From: Fibrobacter sp. UBA1313
GTDB lineage: Bacteria; Fibrobacterota; Fibrobacteria; Fibrobacterales; Fibrobacteraceae
Reading direction: 5' to 3'
Assembly (NCBI GenBank): GCA_002307115.1
Contig: DBTP01000103.1
Location: 979 to 43,576, forward strand
DNA length: 42,598 nt
Position numbers and translations under genes: made by a program. Shown piece after piece: positions 1 through 8,444 of this stretch (the stretch's first letter is position 1; each line of letters begins with the position of its first letter). Under the pieces are notes generated by a model. That model made no database searches. It had not been told where the DNA came from and saw nothing but the letters and a program-made list of their open reading frames with translations.

Positions 1-950
1 GTCGCCTTTTTCCCTGCGGCATCGCTATCAAAAACGAGGTAGGCCGTTTTTGCGTATCGAGAAAGTATGTTGGCGTGGGTATCGGTGAGGGCCGTGCCTG
101 AGACCGCCACCACATTGTGAATCCCTGCTTGGAAAAGGCTAATAAGATCAAAATAACCTTCGACCAAGATTACCGTTTCCATTTTGGCGATTTCTTGCTT
201 ACTATGCGTGAGTCCGTAAAGAATATCGCTTTTGGAATAAAGAATCGTTTCCGGGCTATTGAGGTATTTGGGGGCTTTAGAATTTGTGTCGAGAATGCGC
301 CCGCCAAAAGCGACAACCGCTCCTGTGAGATTTTGAATGGCAAACATCAATCGCCCGCGGAATTTATCGGCGATGCCACCGGTTTCTCTTTCGACGGCAA
401 GGCCTGCTGTTACTAATTGCCGTGGTGAAAAGCCTTTGCGCGAGGCAAAAGACAAAAAGCCTTCGCGGCCTTCGGGGGCAAAACCAATGTGAAAAAGTTT
501 GCGCGTTTCTTCGGTGATTCCCCGGCCTGCAAGGTAACTACAGGCGGTTTCACTTTGACTGAGTTGTTCTTCGAACCAAGTGGCGGCAAGTTCATTGATG
601 GTGCGCACCAACGCGCGTTCTTCGAGCACTTCCTGCTTTTCAGGAGCCCCTAATGCAGGTAAGGCAAACCCAGAGTCGTTTGCAACCCATTCCACAGCCG
701 CTTTAAAATCGAGCTTTTCGTGCTCCATAACAAACTTAAAAACGTCGCCACCGGCACCACAAGCAAAGCACTTGTAAATACCCAGTTGTGGATTCACGCT
801 CATGGAAGGGGAATGGTCATCATGAAAAGGGCAACGACCGACATAACGCCCCGCTCCAGACTTTTTAAGTGGCAAAAAACGCTGAATCACCGCAGAAATA
901 TCTGCGTGCGCTTTCAGTTGCTGGAGAAGATCGTCGGAATAAAAAGCCAT
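1..950 (-). CDS. dnaG: DNA primase DnaG, 5' part (C-terminus cut by window edge)
   Basis: Primase synthesises RNA primers for the replisome. Reading the minus strand from the ATG at 950 gives an open frame of about 316 codons that runs off the window, so the rest of the catalytic core and the helicase-binding C-terminus are not visible. The N-terminus carries the CHC2 zinc-binding motif (C40, H43, C61, C64, in CPFHDDHSPS and KCFACGAGG). The primase catalytic N-domain follows (RGRLMFAI, FGGRILD), then the start of the TOPRIM domain with VILVEGYFD at about residue 265 and VFDSDAAGKK at the edge. The start is only 22 bp after the MATE stop, so it is probably read from the same transcript. The start lacks a strong Shine-Dalgarno. 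Identification is secure from motifs. Confidence 0.96.
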   Translation of the reverse strand, partial: MAFYSDDLLQQLKAHADISAVIQRFLPLKKSGAGRYVGRCPFHDDHSPSMSVNPQLGIYKCFACGAGGDVFKFVMEHEKLDFKAAVEWVANDSGFALPALGAPEKQEVLEERALVRTINELAATWFEEQLSQSETACSYLAGRGITEETRKLFHIGFAPEGREGFLSFASRKGFSPRQLVTAGLAVERETGGIADKFRGRLMFAIQNLTGAVVAFGGRILDTNSKAPKYLNSPETILYSKSDILYGLTHSKQEIAKMETVILVEGYFDLISLFQAGIHNVVAVSGTALTDTHANILSRYAKTAYLVFDSDAAGKKA

Positions 951-972
951 TAAGGCAAAGATAGCTTTTTGA

Positions 973-2310
973 TCAGACTACGGCGTACTTTTGCCATTTG
1001 CCGCCGCGCCAACGGAAGTAATTCACCACGGAACGGTAGAATTCATCGGCAGCCATCCCGAGCCAAAGTCCGATAATTCCGAGCTCAAGCCCAAAGCAAA
1101 GGAAAAGGGCCGTGCCTAGGCCCAGTGTCCACATCATGCTACTCCCTACAATCGCAGGGAATTTAGAATCGCCTGCCGCACGGAGCGCACTCGTGAGCAC
1201 AATGTTACCCGCCTTAAAGGGCTGCAAAATGGCATCGCACCAAAGGCACGTCGCACCGAGTTTAATGACATCGGGGTTGGAGGTGAAAATGGTCATAAGA
1301 TGGGAACCTGTGAGGGCCACAATCACCGCCACCACGAAAGCTCCGATACAACTCGAAATGAGTGTCTGATGAAGTCTCCGATCGGCTTTTTTAAAATCGT
1401 GGGCCCCTACTAAATGGGCGACCAAAATCTGATTTCCGTTACCAAGCCCCACGCTCAAAATCACTGCAAACATGGCAAAGTTCGCGCTGAATACGCGGGC
1501 GGTGACGGCAAGAGTGCCGAGATGGACCACCATCGCTGTGATGAACACTTGAAAAAGCTGAAAGCTGATTGGTTCTGCGGCCGCGGGGAGCCCAATGCGA
1601 ATCCAATCCGGGAGAATTACACGCGTGCGCTTCAGGTCGCTACGGAGGGTGTGGTGACCTACTTTGTAGCGGAGCACAAACCAGAGTATGATCGCGGAAA
1701 GAAGCCACGAGGATGCGGTGGCGAGGGCCACGCCGGTGACTCCCATTTTGGGAAATCCGAACCAGCCCTCTAAAAAAATGATATTCAAAATGGCATTAAA
1801 AATGATGGTAACGATGTTCCCAAATAAATTCCAAATCGTGAGGCCATGGGTTGCAATCAGTGCTGTGAGTGTGGTTTGAACCGCGCGAAAAGCAAAGCCC
1901 GCACAGACAACCATCAAAAATTCTCCGCCATATTTTGCCGTTTCACCAGTAAGTCCCATGAGGGAAATAATGAGGCCGGAACTTGGATAAATGAGGCACG
2001 TCATTGCAATGCCTAAGAGAAAACTCCCCAAAAGTACCATTGTTTGAGTGACGCGCGCATGCCTATTGAAATTGCCCCCGAGATACTGGGAGGCGATACT
2101 GGCCCCCGCTTGGGAAAAGGCTTGAATGGCCATGAAAACCGTACCCAAAACGGGCATGAGAGCACCCACCCCTGCGGCTGCTGTTTCAGAGGTGCGGGAT
2201 AAAAACCAGCTATCCATCATGGGTTGTAAAACACCAATACCAAATGTGAGAATCAGCGGCCAAGAGAGGCTAATGAGTGAGCGATCTTTGACTGCACTTT
2301 TTGGTTTCAT
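973..2310 (-). CDS. MATE family multidrug/Na+ antiporter
   Basis: Inner-membrane efflux transporter of the MATE (NorM/DinF) family, exporting organic cations or drugs in exchange for Na+ or H+. The 445-residue protein has the family's usual length and about twelve hydrophobic segments. The N-terminal half has the typical pattern SWPLILTFGIGVLQPMMDSWFLS, with the family-characteristic early proline and aspartate, then GVGALMPV and AGASIASQYLGG. The second half repeats the fold (IGLPAAAEPISFQ, VGLGNGNQILVAHLVGA). Substrate cannot be read from sequence. It lies between the LTA-synthase-like gene (53 bp upstream) and dnaG (22 bp downstream) on the same strand. No Shine-Dalgarno is obvious before the ATG. 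Confidence 0.93.
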   Translation of the reverse strand: MKPKSAVKDRSLISLSWPLILTFGIGVLQPMMDSWFLSRTSETAAAGVGALMPVLGTVFMAIQAFSQAGASIASQYLGGNFNRHARVTQTMVLLGSFLLGIAMTCLIYPSSGLIISLMGLTGETAKYGGEFLMVVCAGFAFRAVQTTLTALIATHGLTIWNLFGNIVTIIFNAILNIIFLEGWFGFPKMGVTGVALATASSWLLSAIILWFVLRYKVGHHTLRSDLKRTRVILPDWIRIGLPAAAEPISFQLFQVFITAMVVHLGTLAVTARVFSANFAMFAVILSVGLGNGNQILVAHLVGAHDFKKADRRLHQTLISSCIGAFVVAVIVALTGSHLMTIFTSNPDVIKLGATCLWCDAILQPFKAGNIVLTSALRAAGDSKFPAIVGSSMMWTLGLGTALFLCFGLELGIIGLWLGMAADEFYRSVVNYFRWRGGKWQKYAVV

Positions 2311-2363
2311 GAGACTGAAGCTAGCAAAGCTTATTGGGTAAAGGAATGGGAAAAATTAGGATT

Positions 2364-4277
2364 TTAGTTTTCTTTCGTAACCGGAGGCATGATGAGGTTG
2401 TTATCTACAACGTACCTCCATGCTTTGGCGGCGGCTCTGATTTTAGTTGCCATCGCTTTGGCAGCCTCCGTTTTTGGCTGCTCTTTTCCGCTCGTAAAGC
2501 CATCGACGATATTGGTGGTATCCCAGGTAGGTTCAAGGAACGTCTTTGTTTGTAAGACAAAAGTGGTATCATCAAGGCTTGCATGGGTACGAAAGGCGCT
2601 ATCTTGAAAGGCAAGATCATTGTTACGAAAAGAAAAAGTGGAATTCTTTTGAGGTAGCGCAAAAAGGTTCTGGCCTACAAAGTGGTTGCTTGCCTGGATT
2701 CCTAGAAGGGGAAGGAGTGTAGGGGCAATATCCACGTGAGAGACCTCACGATCTTGCATCATTTGGGGGACTCCTGGGCCTGCAAAGAGGAGCGTTACCC
2801 AAGTGTAACCTGCATGAATTCCTTGTGTTTCGGCAAGAGAGGCTTGGGATTTTGTGGGAAAAGAGTGATCGCCAGTAACAATAATGATTGTGTTATGAGC
2901 GCGAGGTGATTTGTTGATGACGTCAAGTACAATGCCGATGGCGCTATCCGTATAAGCGAAGGTGCGTTCGTAACGCTTTCCCATGTCATCCGGGTTTGGA
3001 CCCAAGTTCTCGGGCATGGCGAAAGGCACATGCATGGTTGAACTCATCCAATTCAGGTAAAGAGGCTTATCTTTGGGGCGCTCCGCATAGAGTTCGGCAA
3101 ATCGGTTGGCCAAAGGAACATCGTGATCGTTTTCCGGTTTGTATTCGGAATAATCGTACCATTTTGCGAACCAAGGGGTCAGATTATCGAAGCTCGGTTC
3201 CGATGCCGTGAGGACTACGCGATAATAACCGGCATCTCCTAGAATGTCAGGGAGGGAACGGGTTTGGATGTTGGCGCGGTCAGAGAGAAGTACCTTTTCT
3301 GGGTGACTCCACATGCTGAGTTGAATGCCGAGCATTCCTTCAATAGAGGGGAAGCTGACGCTTTGTGTGTTGGGAAAAAAAGCTCCTGTTTGACGTAATT
3401 TGCAAAGGTTGGGGAAGCGTTTGCAAGATGTTCCAATGCGTGTATCGGCGGTCCACCCGCGGAGACTTTCCACGGTCATTAAAATAACATCAGGCTTTTC
3501 TTCTAAAGGTTTATTCCGGAACGCGTTCATCAGTTCTTTTTCGTTGGCTACTGGGTGCCAGAAAGGATATTCTGCCTGGACGTTTCCGTGAAGCATGGCA
3601 ATACCTGCGGCATAATCGCTTGGTTTTCCGTTATACTCGAAACGGTAATGCCATTCATCGTAAAAACTCCACGCTACAGGCTGTATTCGTTTCCAGCGCA
3701 TTTTGCTCGGCGCGAACCACTCTCTTGAAGTGAGGCCCCCAATGCAGAGAATGAGCAAAATACAAAGCGCAATAACGCCTGCTTTTTGGGTAGATATGCT
3801 TCTTTTTCCAAAACGGATTGCAATCCAAGATGCAAGTCCCGCACTCGCAATGATAAGCAACGCCGTGATACAAAAATGGAAGAGCCCTCCAAAAAATACG
3901 CGCCCTACCAAAGACAGATCCGAACTTGCGTGCGTATAAGTTAGCAGAAAAGAAAGTGAAAGGTGTTGGCCCATCCAGCGCATGAGTTCATCATCGCCGC
4001 CGCTGGTCGCAAGATAAACAAAGGCCATGATGCTGCCAATGATGGGAAGCAATCGGGGGTTTCTTTTAAAAACAAAAGAATCGATAAGAGCGAAAAAAAA
4101 GGTGAAGGTAGCGACAACACCCGCCTCAGCCACAAGAGCGTGGGGAAGATAGTAATACCAGCAATCCACAAAGGGCATGCCAGTAGAGGACGCTAAAAAA
4201 TAAAGAGAAGCGAGAAGTAGGGCTCGGCCTCCCCAAACAGCAAAAAAATACCCAAGCCAAAAAAAACGAGGTTTCAT
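2364..4277 (-). CDS. LTA synthase / sulfatase-family membrane phosphotransferase
   Basis: A 637-residue member of the alkaline phosphatase-like superfamily (LtaS, MdoB and OpgB-type phosphoglycerol transferases, and arylsulfatases). It has about five N-terminal membrane segments in residues 5-185, then an extracytoplasmic catalytic domain. Metal-site motifs are visible: VILMTVESLRG (E270), SVSFPSIEGMLG with a candidate nucleophile at S308 or S311 where LtaS has Thr, VTGDHSF (D470, H471), HAGYTWVTLLFAGPGV, and SHVDIAPTLLPLLG. In a Gram-negative cell this type of enzyme usually decorates periplasmic glucans, LPS or other envelope glycans with phospho-groups; the actual substrate is unknown. The ATG overlaps the thioesterase stop by 4 bp (ATGA), indicating translational coupling. 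No neighbouring gene identifies the acceptor. Confidence 0.85.
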   Translation of the reverse strand: MKPRFFWLGYFFAVWGGRALLLASLYFLASSTGMPFVDCWYYYLPHALVAEAGVVATFTFFFALIDSFVFKRNPRLLPIIGSIMAFVYLATSGGDDELMRWMGQHLSLSFLLTYTHASSDLSLVGRVFFGGLFHFCITALLIIASAGLASWIAIRFGKRSISTQKAGVIALCILLILCIGGLTSREWFAPSKMRWKRIQPVAWSFYDEWHYRFEYNGKPSDYAAGIAMLHGNVQAEYPFWHPVANEKELMNAFRNKPLEEKPDVILMTVESLRGWTADTRIGTSCKRFPNLCKLRQTGAFFPNTQSVSFPSIEGMLGIQLSMWSHPEKVLLSDRANIQTRSLPDILGDAGYYRVVLTASEPSFDNLTPWFAKWYDYSEYKPENDHDVPLANRFAELYAERPKDKPLYLNWMSSTMHVPFAMPENLGPNPDDMGKRYERTFAYTDSAIGIVLDVINKSPRAHNTIIIVTGDHSFPTKSQASLAETQGIHAGYTWVTLLFAGPGVPQMMQDREVSHVDIAPTLLPLLGIQASNHFVGQNLFALPQKNSTFSFRNNDLAFQDSAFRTHASLDDTTFVLQTKTFLEPTWDTTNIVDGFTSGKEQPKTEAAKAMATKIRAAAKAWRYVVDNNLIMPPVTKEN

Positions 4278-4771
4278 AATGAACTAGGACCTTTTTCTAC
4301 AAGTTTGTCGCGTAGGGCGAGGCGCGCTTCACGCCGAATCATCGCGTTGTTGTATCTCCGTTTATCTTCTTCTGTCTCGGGGATTACGGGTGGAATTGCC
4401 ATCGGCTTACTATCTTCATCGATAGCGACAAAGGTCATGTAGGCTTTGCAAATTTCCACATCAGGTTCGTTCGGGCGCCAGCCAATGACTTTAATTCCAA
4501 TTTCCATGGAAGAGTGGAAGGCGCGATTTACTGATGCGAGTAACGTGAGCATGGTTCCCACAGGAGCGGGATGCTGAAAGTAAATTCCATCGACCGAAAC
4601 TGTGACCACTTTGGCTTCGGAATGGCGGTAAGCGACCATACAAGCTGCTTTATCCATGAGTGCGACTAAATGTCCACCAAAAAGATTCCCGTAGGCATTC
4701 GCATCCGAGGGGTGCACAATGTCATGTGTTTCAATACGAGAAAACTGCACTGTCTTGCCTTTGGCGTCCAT
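4274..4771 (-). CDS. Acyl-CoA thioesterase, hotdog fold (YciA/BACH type)
   Basis: Cytosolic hotdog-fold thioesterase that hydrolyses acyl-CoA to free fatty acid and CoA. The 165-residue length fits a single-hotdog subunit. Diagnostic is the stretch HPSDANAYGNLFGGHLVALMDKAA at residues 20-43, with the catalytic Asn/Asp pattern N-x-FGG-x-L-x-x-x-x-D, followed by AYRHSEAKVVTVSVDGIYFQHPAPVG and the closing strand EICKAYMTFVAID. The ATG is preceded by AAGGAT at proper spacing. It lies 15 bp after proS and overlaps the LTA-synthase-like gene by 4 bp, so the three are almost certainly one transcript. Chain-length preference cannot be inferred. Confidence 0.92.
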   Translation of the reverse strand: MDAKGKTVQFSRIETHDIVHPSDANAYGNLFGGHLVALMDKAACMVAYRHSEAKVVTVSVDGIYFQHPAPVGTMLTLLASVNRAFHSSMEIGIKVIGWRPNEPDVEICKAYMTFVAIDEDSKPMAIPPVIPETEEDKRRYNNAMIRREARLALRDKLVEKGPSSL

Positions 4772-4786
4772 GATTATCCTTACGAA

Positions 4787-6481
4787 TTATTTCGCGTAGA
4801 AAAGTTTTACCTTTTCGAGAACCGCATTGATAGCGACCATTTCGAAATTCTTCTCTGTGCGGAGTTTCCATTCGATTTCGCCATTCACGAGGCCCTTCTT
4901 GCCAACAGAAATACGGAGTGGAATGCCCCAAAGGTCGGCGTCTTTGAATTTGACGCCCGGGCGCTCTTCGCGGTCATCGACGAGTACTTCAAAACCTGCA
5001 AGAGTAAGATCACTTTCCAATTTTTCTGCAACTTCTAAAAGTTCTGCGTCCTTCGCAATAGTCACAATTTCTACATGGAAAGGCGCGATACTTTTTGGCC
5101 AAATTGGACCAAAGTCATCGTGGCTATTTTCCACAACACTCGCCATCAAACGGCCTACACCGATTCCGTAGCAACCCATGATTGCAGGTTCACTTTTGCC
5201 GTCTGCAGAAAGGTAGGTGGCTCCCATGCTTTCGGAAAATTTGGTGCCAAGTTTGAAAATATTGCCGAGTTCGATGCCGCGGGTTTCTTTGAGTTTGTTA
5301 CCGCAGTTGGGGCATTTGCAAAGTTCACTAGCTTCCGCAATGTCAGCAACTTCAAAAGAGGCAATGTCGCGTTTAGGGGTGCAATGCTTCATGTGGAAGC
5401 CTGCTTCGTTTGCTCCCATCACCAAATCGTTCGCAAATTCTAAACCCTCATCTATAATGACGCGGGTGTTTTTTGCTCCCATGGGACTTGCGAAACCCGG
5501 TTCCATGCCGGCTGCGCGAATCATGGCTTCATCCGCAGGAACCAAATCCTTTGCTTTCAACAAATTGTGAAGTTTGATTTCAGAGACTTCCAAATTGCCA
5601 GGGACAAGAACGGTAATTAGTTGGTTATCAAAATTGAAGAACACACACTTGGCCGTCGATTCGGGAGGTACGTTTAAAAACTTGGATACGTCTTCAATGC
5701 TTTCCATGTGAGGGGTTGCCACCTTTTCCGGTGTGGCATTCGCATTGCCTTGATAAGGCTCACGCTCGAATTTTGCAATTTCGCGATTCGCTTGGTAGCC
5801 GCAAGATTTGCAGAGAATTAAGTAGTCTTCACCATTGGGAGTATCGAGCATAAATTCATGTGCGACTTTGCCACCCATGATCCCTGTATCGGACTGCACC
5901 ACGATAGGCTTAATACCTACGCGACGGAAAATGCGAAGGTAAGCTTGATATTCTTCTTCGTAATGCTTGTCCAAATCTTCGGAAGACGCATGGAAGCTAT
6001 AGGCATCCTTCATCAAAAATTCGCGAACGCGAATCAACCCTCCACGAGCGCGCGCTTCATCACGGTACTTTGTTTTAAACTGGTAAAGCATAAACGGCAA
6101 TTGTTTATAGCTAGAAAGCACGTAACGAGCCATGTCGGTCATCGCTTCTTCGTGTGTCATTGCTAAAACCATGGGATGATTATTGCGATCTTTGAAACGC
6201 AATAATTCTTCACCAATGGCCGTATAGCGACCTGATTCATTCCAAAGTTCGGCTGTCTGCACCACTGGGAGATCGACTTCCAATCCTCCAATGGAGTTCA
6301 TTTCTTCACGAATAAGTTTTTCGATGTTTTTCAACACTCTGAAACCCATCGGCAACATACTGTAAATTCCAGTAGAAAGAGGTTTAATATAGCCGCCGCG
6401 CATTAAAAACACGTGACTTGGCATGGTGGCATCGCTGGGAATTTCCCGGAGGGTGGTATAGAAAAACTTAGAGAGCTTCAT
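4787..6481 (-). CDS. proS: Prolyl-tRNA synthetase, bacterial type with editing domain
   Basis: Charges tRNA-Pro with proline. The 564-residue protein has the length of bacterial-type ProRS. It shows class II motifs: motif 1 around VLKNIEKLIREEMNSIGG, motif 2 YRDEARARGGLIRVREFLMKDAYSFH, and motif 3 GCYGIGVGRLMASVVE. The INS editing domain lies between motifs 2 and 3 at about residues 225-390, and a C-terminal anticodon-binding domain (VDDREERPGVKFKDADLWGIP) follows. The frame is open to an ATG at 6496, but the start at 6481 (MKLSKFFYTTLREIPSDA) matches the usual N-terminus; neither has a good Shine-Dalgarno. It heads the minus-strand run proS, thioesterase, LTA-synthase-like, MATE, dnaG, and is divergent from the lipoprotein at 6551. 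Confidence 0.97.
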   Translation of the reverse strand: MKLSKFFYTTLREIPSDATMPSHVFLMRGGYIKPLSTGIYSMLPMGFRVLKNIEKLIREEMNSIGGLEVDLPVVQTAELWNESGRYTAIGEELLRFKDRNNHPMVLAMTHEEAMTDMARYVLSSYKQLPFMLYQFKTKYRDEARARGGLIRVREFLMKDAYSFHASSEDLDKHYEEEYQAYLRIFRRVGIKPIVVQSDTGIMGGKVAHEFMLDTPNGEDYLILCKSCGYQANREIAKFEREPYQGNANATPEKVATPHMESIEDVSKFLNVPPESTAKCVFFNFDNQLITVLVPGNLEVSEIKLHNLLKAKDLVPADEAMIRAAGMEPGFASPMGAKNTRVIIDEGLEFANDLVMGANEAGFHMKHCTPKRDIASFEVADIAEASELCKCPNCGNKLKETRGIELGNIFKLGTKFSESMGATYLSADGKSEPAIMGCYGIGVGRLMASVVENSHDDFGPIWPKSIAPFHVEIVTIAKDAELLEVAEKLESDLTLAGFEVLVDDREERPGVKFKDADLWGIPLRISVGKKGLVNGEIEWKLRTEKNFEMVAINAVLEKVKLFYAK

Positions 6482-6550
6482 AATGGTGCAAAACATAGAA
6501 AATTGCTAGATTATCGGCATTCAAAAAGAATGCATGCCAAGGAGGCAATA

Positions 6551-7702
6551 ATGCAATTCAGGATATTTTCACTTCTAGTGATAACACTTGTTTTGGGTGC
6601 GTGTAATACTGAAAAAACGGCTGTTGAAAAAACAGTGGTTGGCCCCAATGCTACGGACGATCAAAAATTTGCTTACATGTTGGGAGTGCAGTTTGGGGCG
6701 CAGTTCGCCATGATTGCAAAACAGTTTGAGGCTCCCGCAGAAGAAGAACTTTTCATTTTGGGTTCTTCTGAATCGCAGAAAATGATGGCCGATACTTCTT
6801 TTCATCTTCAACTCCCAGACGACACACTCCGTTTGGTGGGACAACGTTTCCAAGAGAGCGCTCGTAAGCTTCAAGAGATTGCAAAAACGAGTACGACTCC
6901 TCCGGCAGTAAAGCCAGAAATTCCCGCATTGAATAAATACCCAGCAACCATCAGTCTAACTTCTAGTGATAATGATAAATTTGCTTATATGCTCGGCGTT
7001 CAATTTGGGACTCAGTTTGTTTTATTGGGGAAACAATTCAATGCCCAACTCGATGAAAAGTTCTTTGTTCAAGGCCTTCGTGATGCGCGTGCTATGCGTG
7101 CGGATTCGACTCAGCACATGCAACTTTCAGAAGATACTCTCCGCGCTGTGAGCACTCGTTACCAGCAAAAGGCTCAAGAACTGCGTGCGGAAGCTCAGAA
7201 AAAAGCGATGGAAGAACAAAAGGAAATTGAAACAGAAGTTGCTCCACTTCGGGGTGATACCCTTCCCGATGGTCTCCCTGCCAAGATTAATTTTCGAGTA
7301 AAAGTGACTGGCGTTTCTGTGGAGTCTTCGGATCTCGAAGCATACGCTGGTAAGCCACTTTTGATTTTCTACTTCTCAACCACCTGTGGTCACTGTCGCC
7401 ATGCGACTCCAGAAGTTCAAAAAATTGTGAATGAATTTAGTGCTCTTGGTCTTACCACGTTGGCGATTGCTTCTGGCGGAAACAACAAACGAGATATCCG
7501 TGCTTTTGCAGAAGAATTTAAGATTGAAAATATGGTGATGCTTTTTGATGAGTCTCGCCAGTTTGGTCAATTGTATGGCGATGGTTATGTTCCCAAAATC
7601 TACGTTGTAAAGCCTGATGGCTCTTACATTCTCTACAAAGATTTTGCGAAGGATATTCCCCAAATGCGTTCTGATATTGCCGCTTTGCTGAAGAAAAAGT
7701 AA
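6551..7702 (+). CDS. Lipoprotein with two FKBP-N-like repeats and a C-terminal thioredoxin-like domain
   Basis: A 383-residue envelope lipoprotein with lipobox VLGAC (C18). Two repeats at about residues 36-108 and 141-213 share the core KFAYMLGVQFG-x-QF and the tail QLSEDTLRAV-like, followed by a helical KAQELRAEAQKKAMEEQKE segment. They resemble the N-terminal dimerisation domain of FKBP-type isomerases (Mip/FkpA), but no FKBP catalytic domain follows. Instead residues 265-383 form a TlpA/ResA-like thioredoxin domain with active site CGHC (279-282) in FYFSTTCGHCRHATPEV and the cis-Pro loop YVPKIYVV (P348). Likely role: membrane-anchored, dimeric thiol oxidoreductase acting in the periplasm. 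I chose the ATG at 6551 because AAGGAGG lies at 6539-6545 and the signal peptide begins there. The gene appears monocistronic, with a terminator at 7719. Confidence 0.8.
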   Translation: MQFRIFSLLVITLVLGACNTEKTAVEKTVVGPNATDDQKFAYMLGVQFGAQFAMIAKQFEAPAEEELFILGSSESQKMMADTSFHLQLPDDTLRLVGQRFQESARKLQEIAKTSTTPPAVKPEIPALNKYPATISLTSSDNDKFAYMLGVQFGTQFVLLGKQFNAQLDEKFFVQGLRDARAMRADSTQHMQLSEDTLRAVSTRYQQKAQELRAEAQKKAMEEQKEIETEVAPLRGDTLPDGLPAKINFRVKVTGVSVESSDLEAYAGKPLLIFYFSTTCGHCRHATPEVQKIVNEFSALGLTTLAIASGGNNKRDIRAFAEEFKIENMVMLFDESRQFGQLYGDGYVPKIYVVKPDGSYILYKDFAKDIPQMRSDIAALLKKK

Positions 7703-7718
7703 GAAAATCGGAATTTAT

Positions 7719-7754
7719 AAAAAAAGGGCCTGCTTAAATGTGGGTCTTTTTTTA
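7719..7754 (+). terminator. Rho-independent terminator after the thioredoxin lipoprotein
   Basis: A run of A, then a GC-rich imperfect stem (GGGCCTGC paired with GTGGGTC through G-U pairs and one bulged G) around the loop TTAAAT, ending in a run of seven T. It lies 16 bp after the stop at 7702 and before the next gene's leader. Confidence 0.65.
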
Positions 7755-7838
7755 TGCAAATAAAAATAAGATTCTTTCGATTTCCTGTTTTTTTTAGTAG
7801 TTTGAATGACAGGAGTTTATTACTAGGGAGATAATATT

Positions 7839-8444
7839 ATGAGTAAGAGTATCATAACAATCAGTCGTGAGTTTGGAAGCGGTGGCCGTGATATCGGAAA
7901 AAAGGTAGCGGAAACACTGGGTTATGCTTTTTATGACCGTACGCTTATTGATCTTTCTATTCAGCAGGATAAACTTTCGGCAGAATCCATGCGAGAGATT
8001 GAGGAAAAACTCAACGAAACGATGTTATTTCAACTCGCCGTGAACGGATCTTATGCCGAGCCTTTCTGGGGGGATATGATGATTCCTCCTCCAGATACCA
8101 TGTTTTTGATGCAAGAGAAGATTATTAAAAACTTGGTGGAGAAAGGTCCGTGCGTGATCATTGGGACAGGGGCCGACTTTGTACTTCGCGACAGAACCGA
8201 CTGCCTCAGTATCTTCATTTATTCAGATATGAACAGCAGAGTGAAGCGCGCCATTGCAGAATATGGAGTTTCGAGCGATAAGGTCGAGAGCAAAATTCAC
8301 CACCGCGATAAAATTCGTGCCGAGCATTATAACAAATGCACTTTTCAGAAATGGGGAGAGGCCAAAAACTACGATTTATGTTTCAACAGCGATGGTATTG
8401 GCATAGAGAAATCAATTGCCCTGATTCTTAAAGCTGCGGAGTAG
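7839..8444 (+). CDS. Cytidylate kinase-like family protein
   Basis: A 201-residue P-loop protein of the cytidylate kinase-like family (Cytidylate_kin2). The N-terminus SIITISREFGSGGRDIGKKVAETLGYAFYDRTLID carries the modified P-loop SREFGSGGRDIG typical of this family rather than the usual GxxGxGKS. A lid-like basic stretch RAIAEYGVSSDKVESKIHHRDKIRAEHYNKCT follows. The role is unknown; a nucleotide kinase or regulatory nucleotide-binding function is possible, but it is not the housekeeping Cmk. The start is supported by AGGGAG at 7825-7830. The gene stands alone after a terminator, and its last 17 bp overlap the convergent lipoprotein gene at 8428. Confidence 0.85.
   Translation: MSKSIITISREFGSGGRDIGKKVAETLGYAFYDRTLIDLSIQQDKLSAESMREIEEKLNETMLFQLAVNGSYAEPFWGDMMIPPPDTMFLMQEKIIKNLVEKGPCVIIGTGADFVLRDRTDCLSIFIYSDMNSRVKRAIAEYGVSSDKVESKIHHRDKIRAEHYNKCTFQKWGEAKNYDLCFNSDGIGIEKSIALILKAAE

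Noticed and set aside
6413..6550. 46-residue upstream extension of the thioredoxin lipoprotein
   Set aside because: It overlaps divergent proS, and the lipoprotein signal peptide with AAGGAGG sets the start at 6551.
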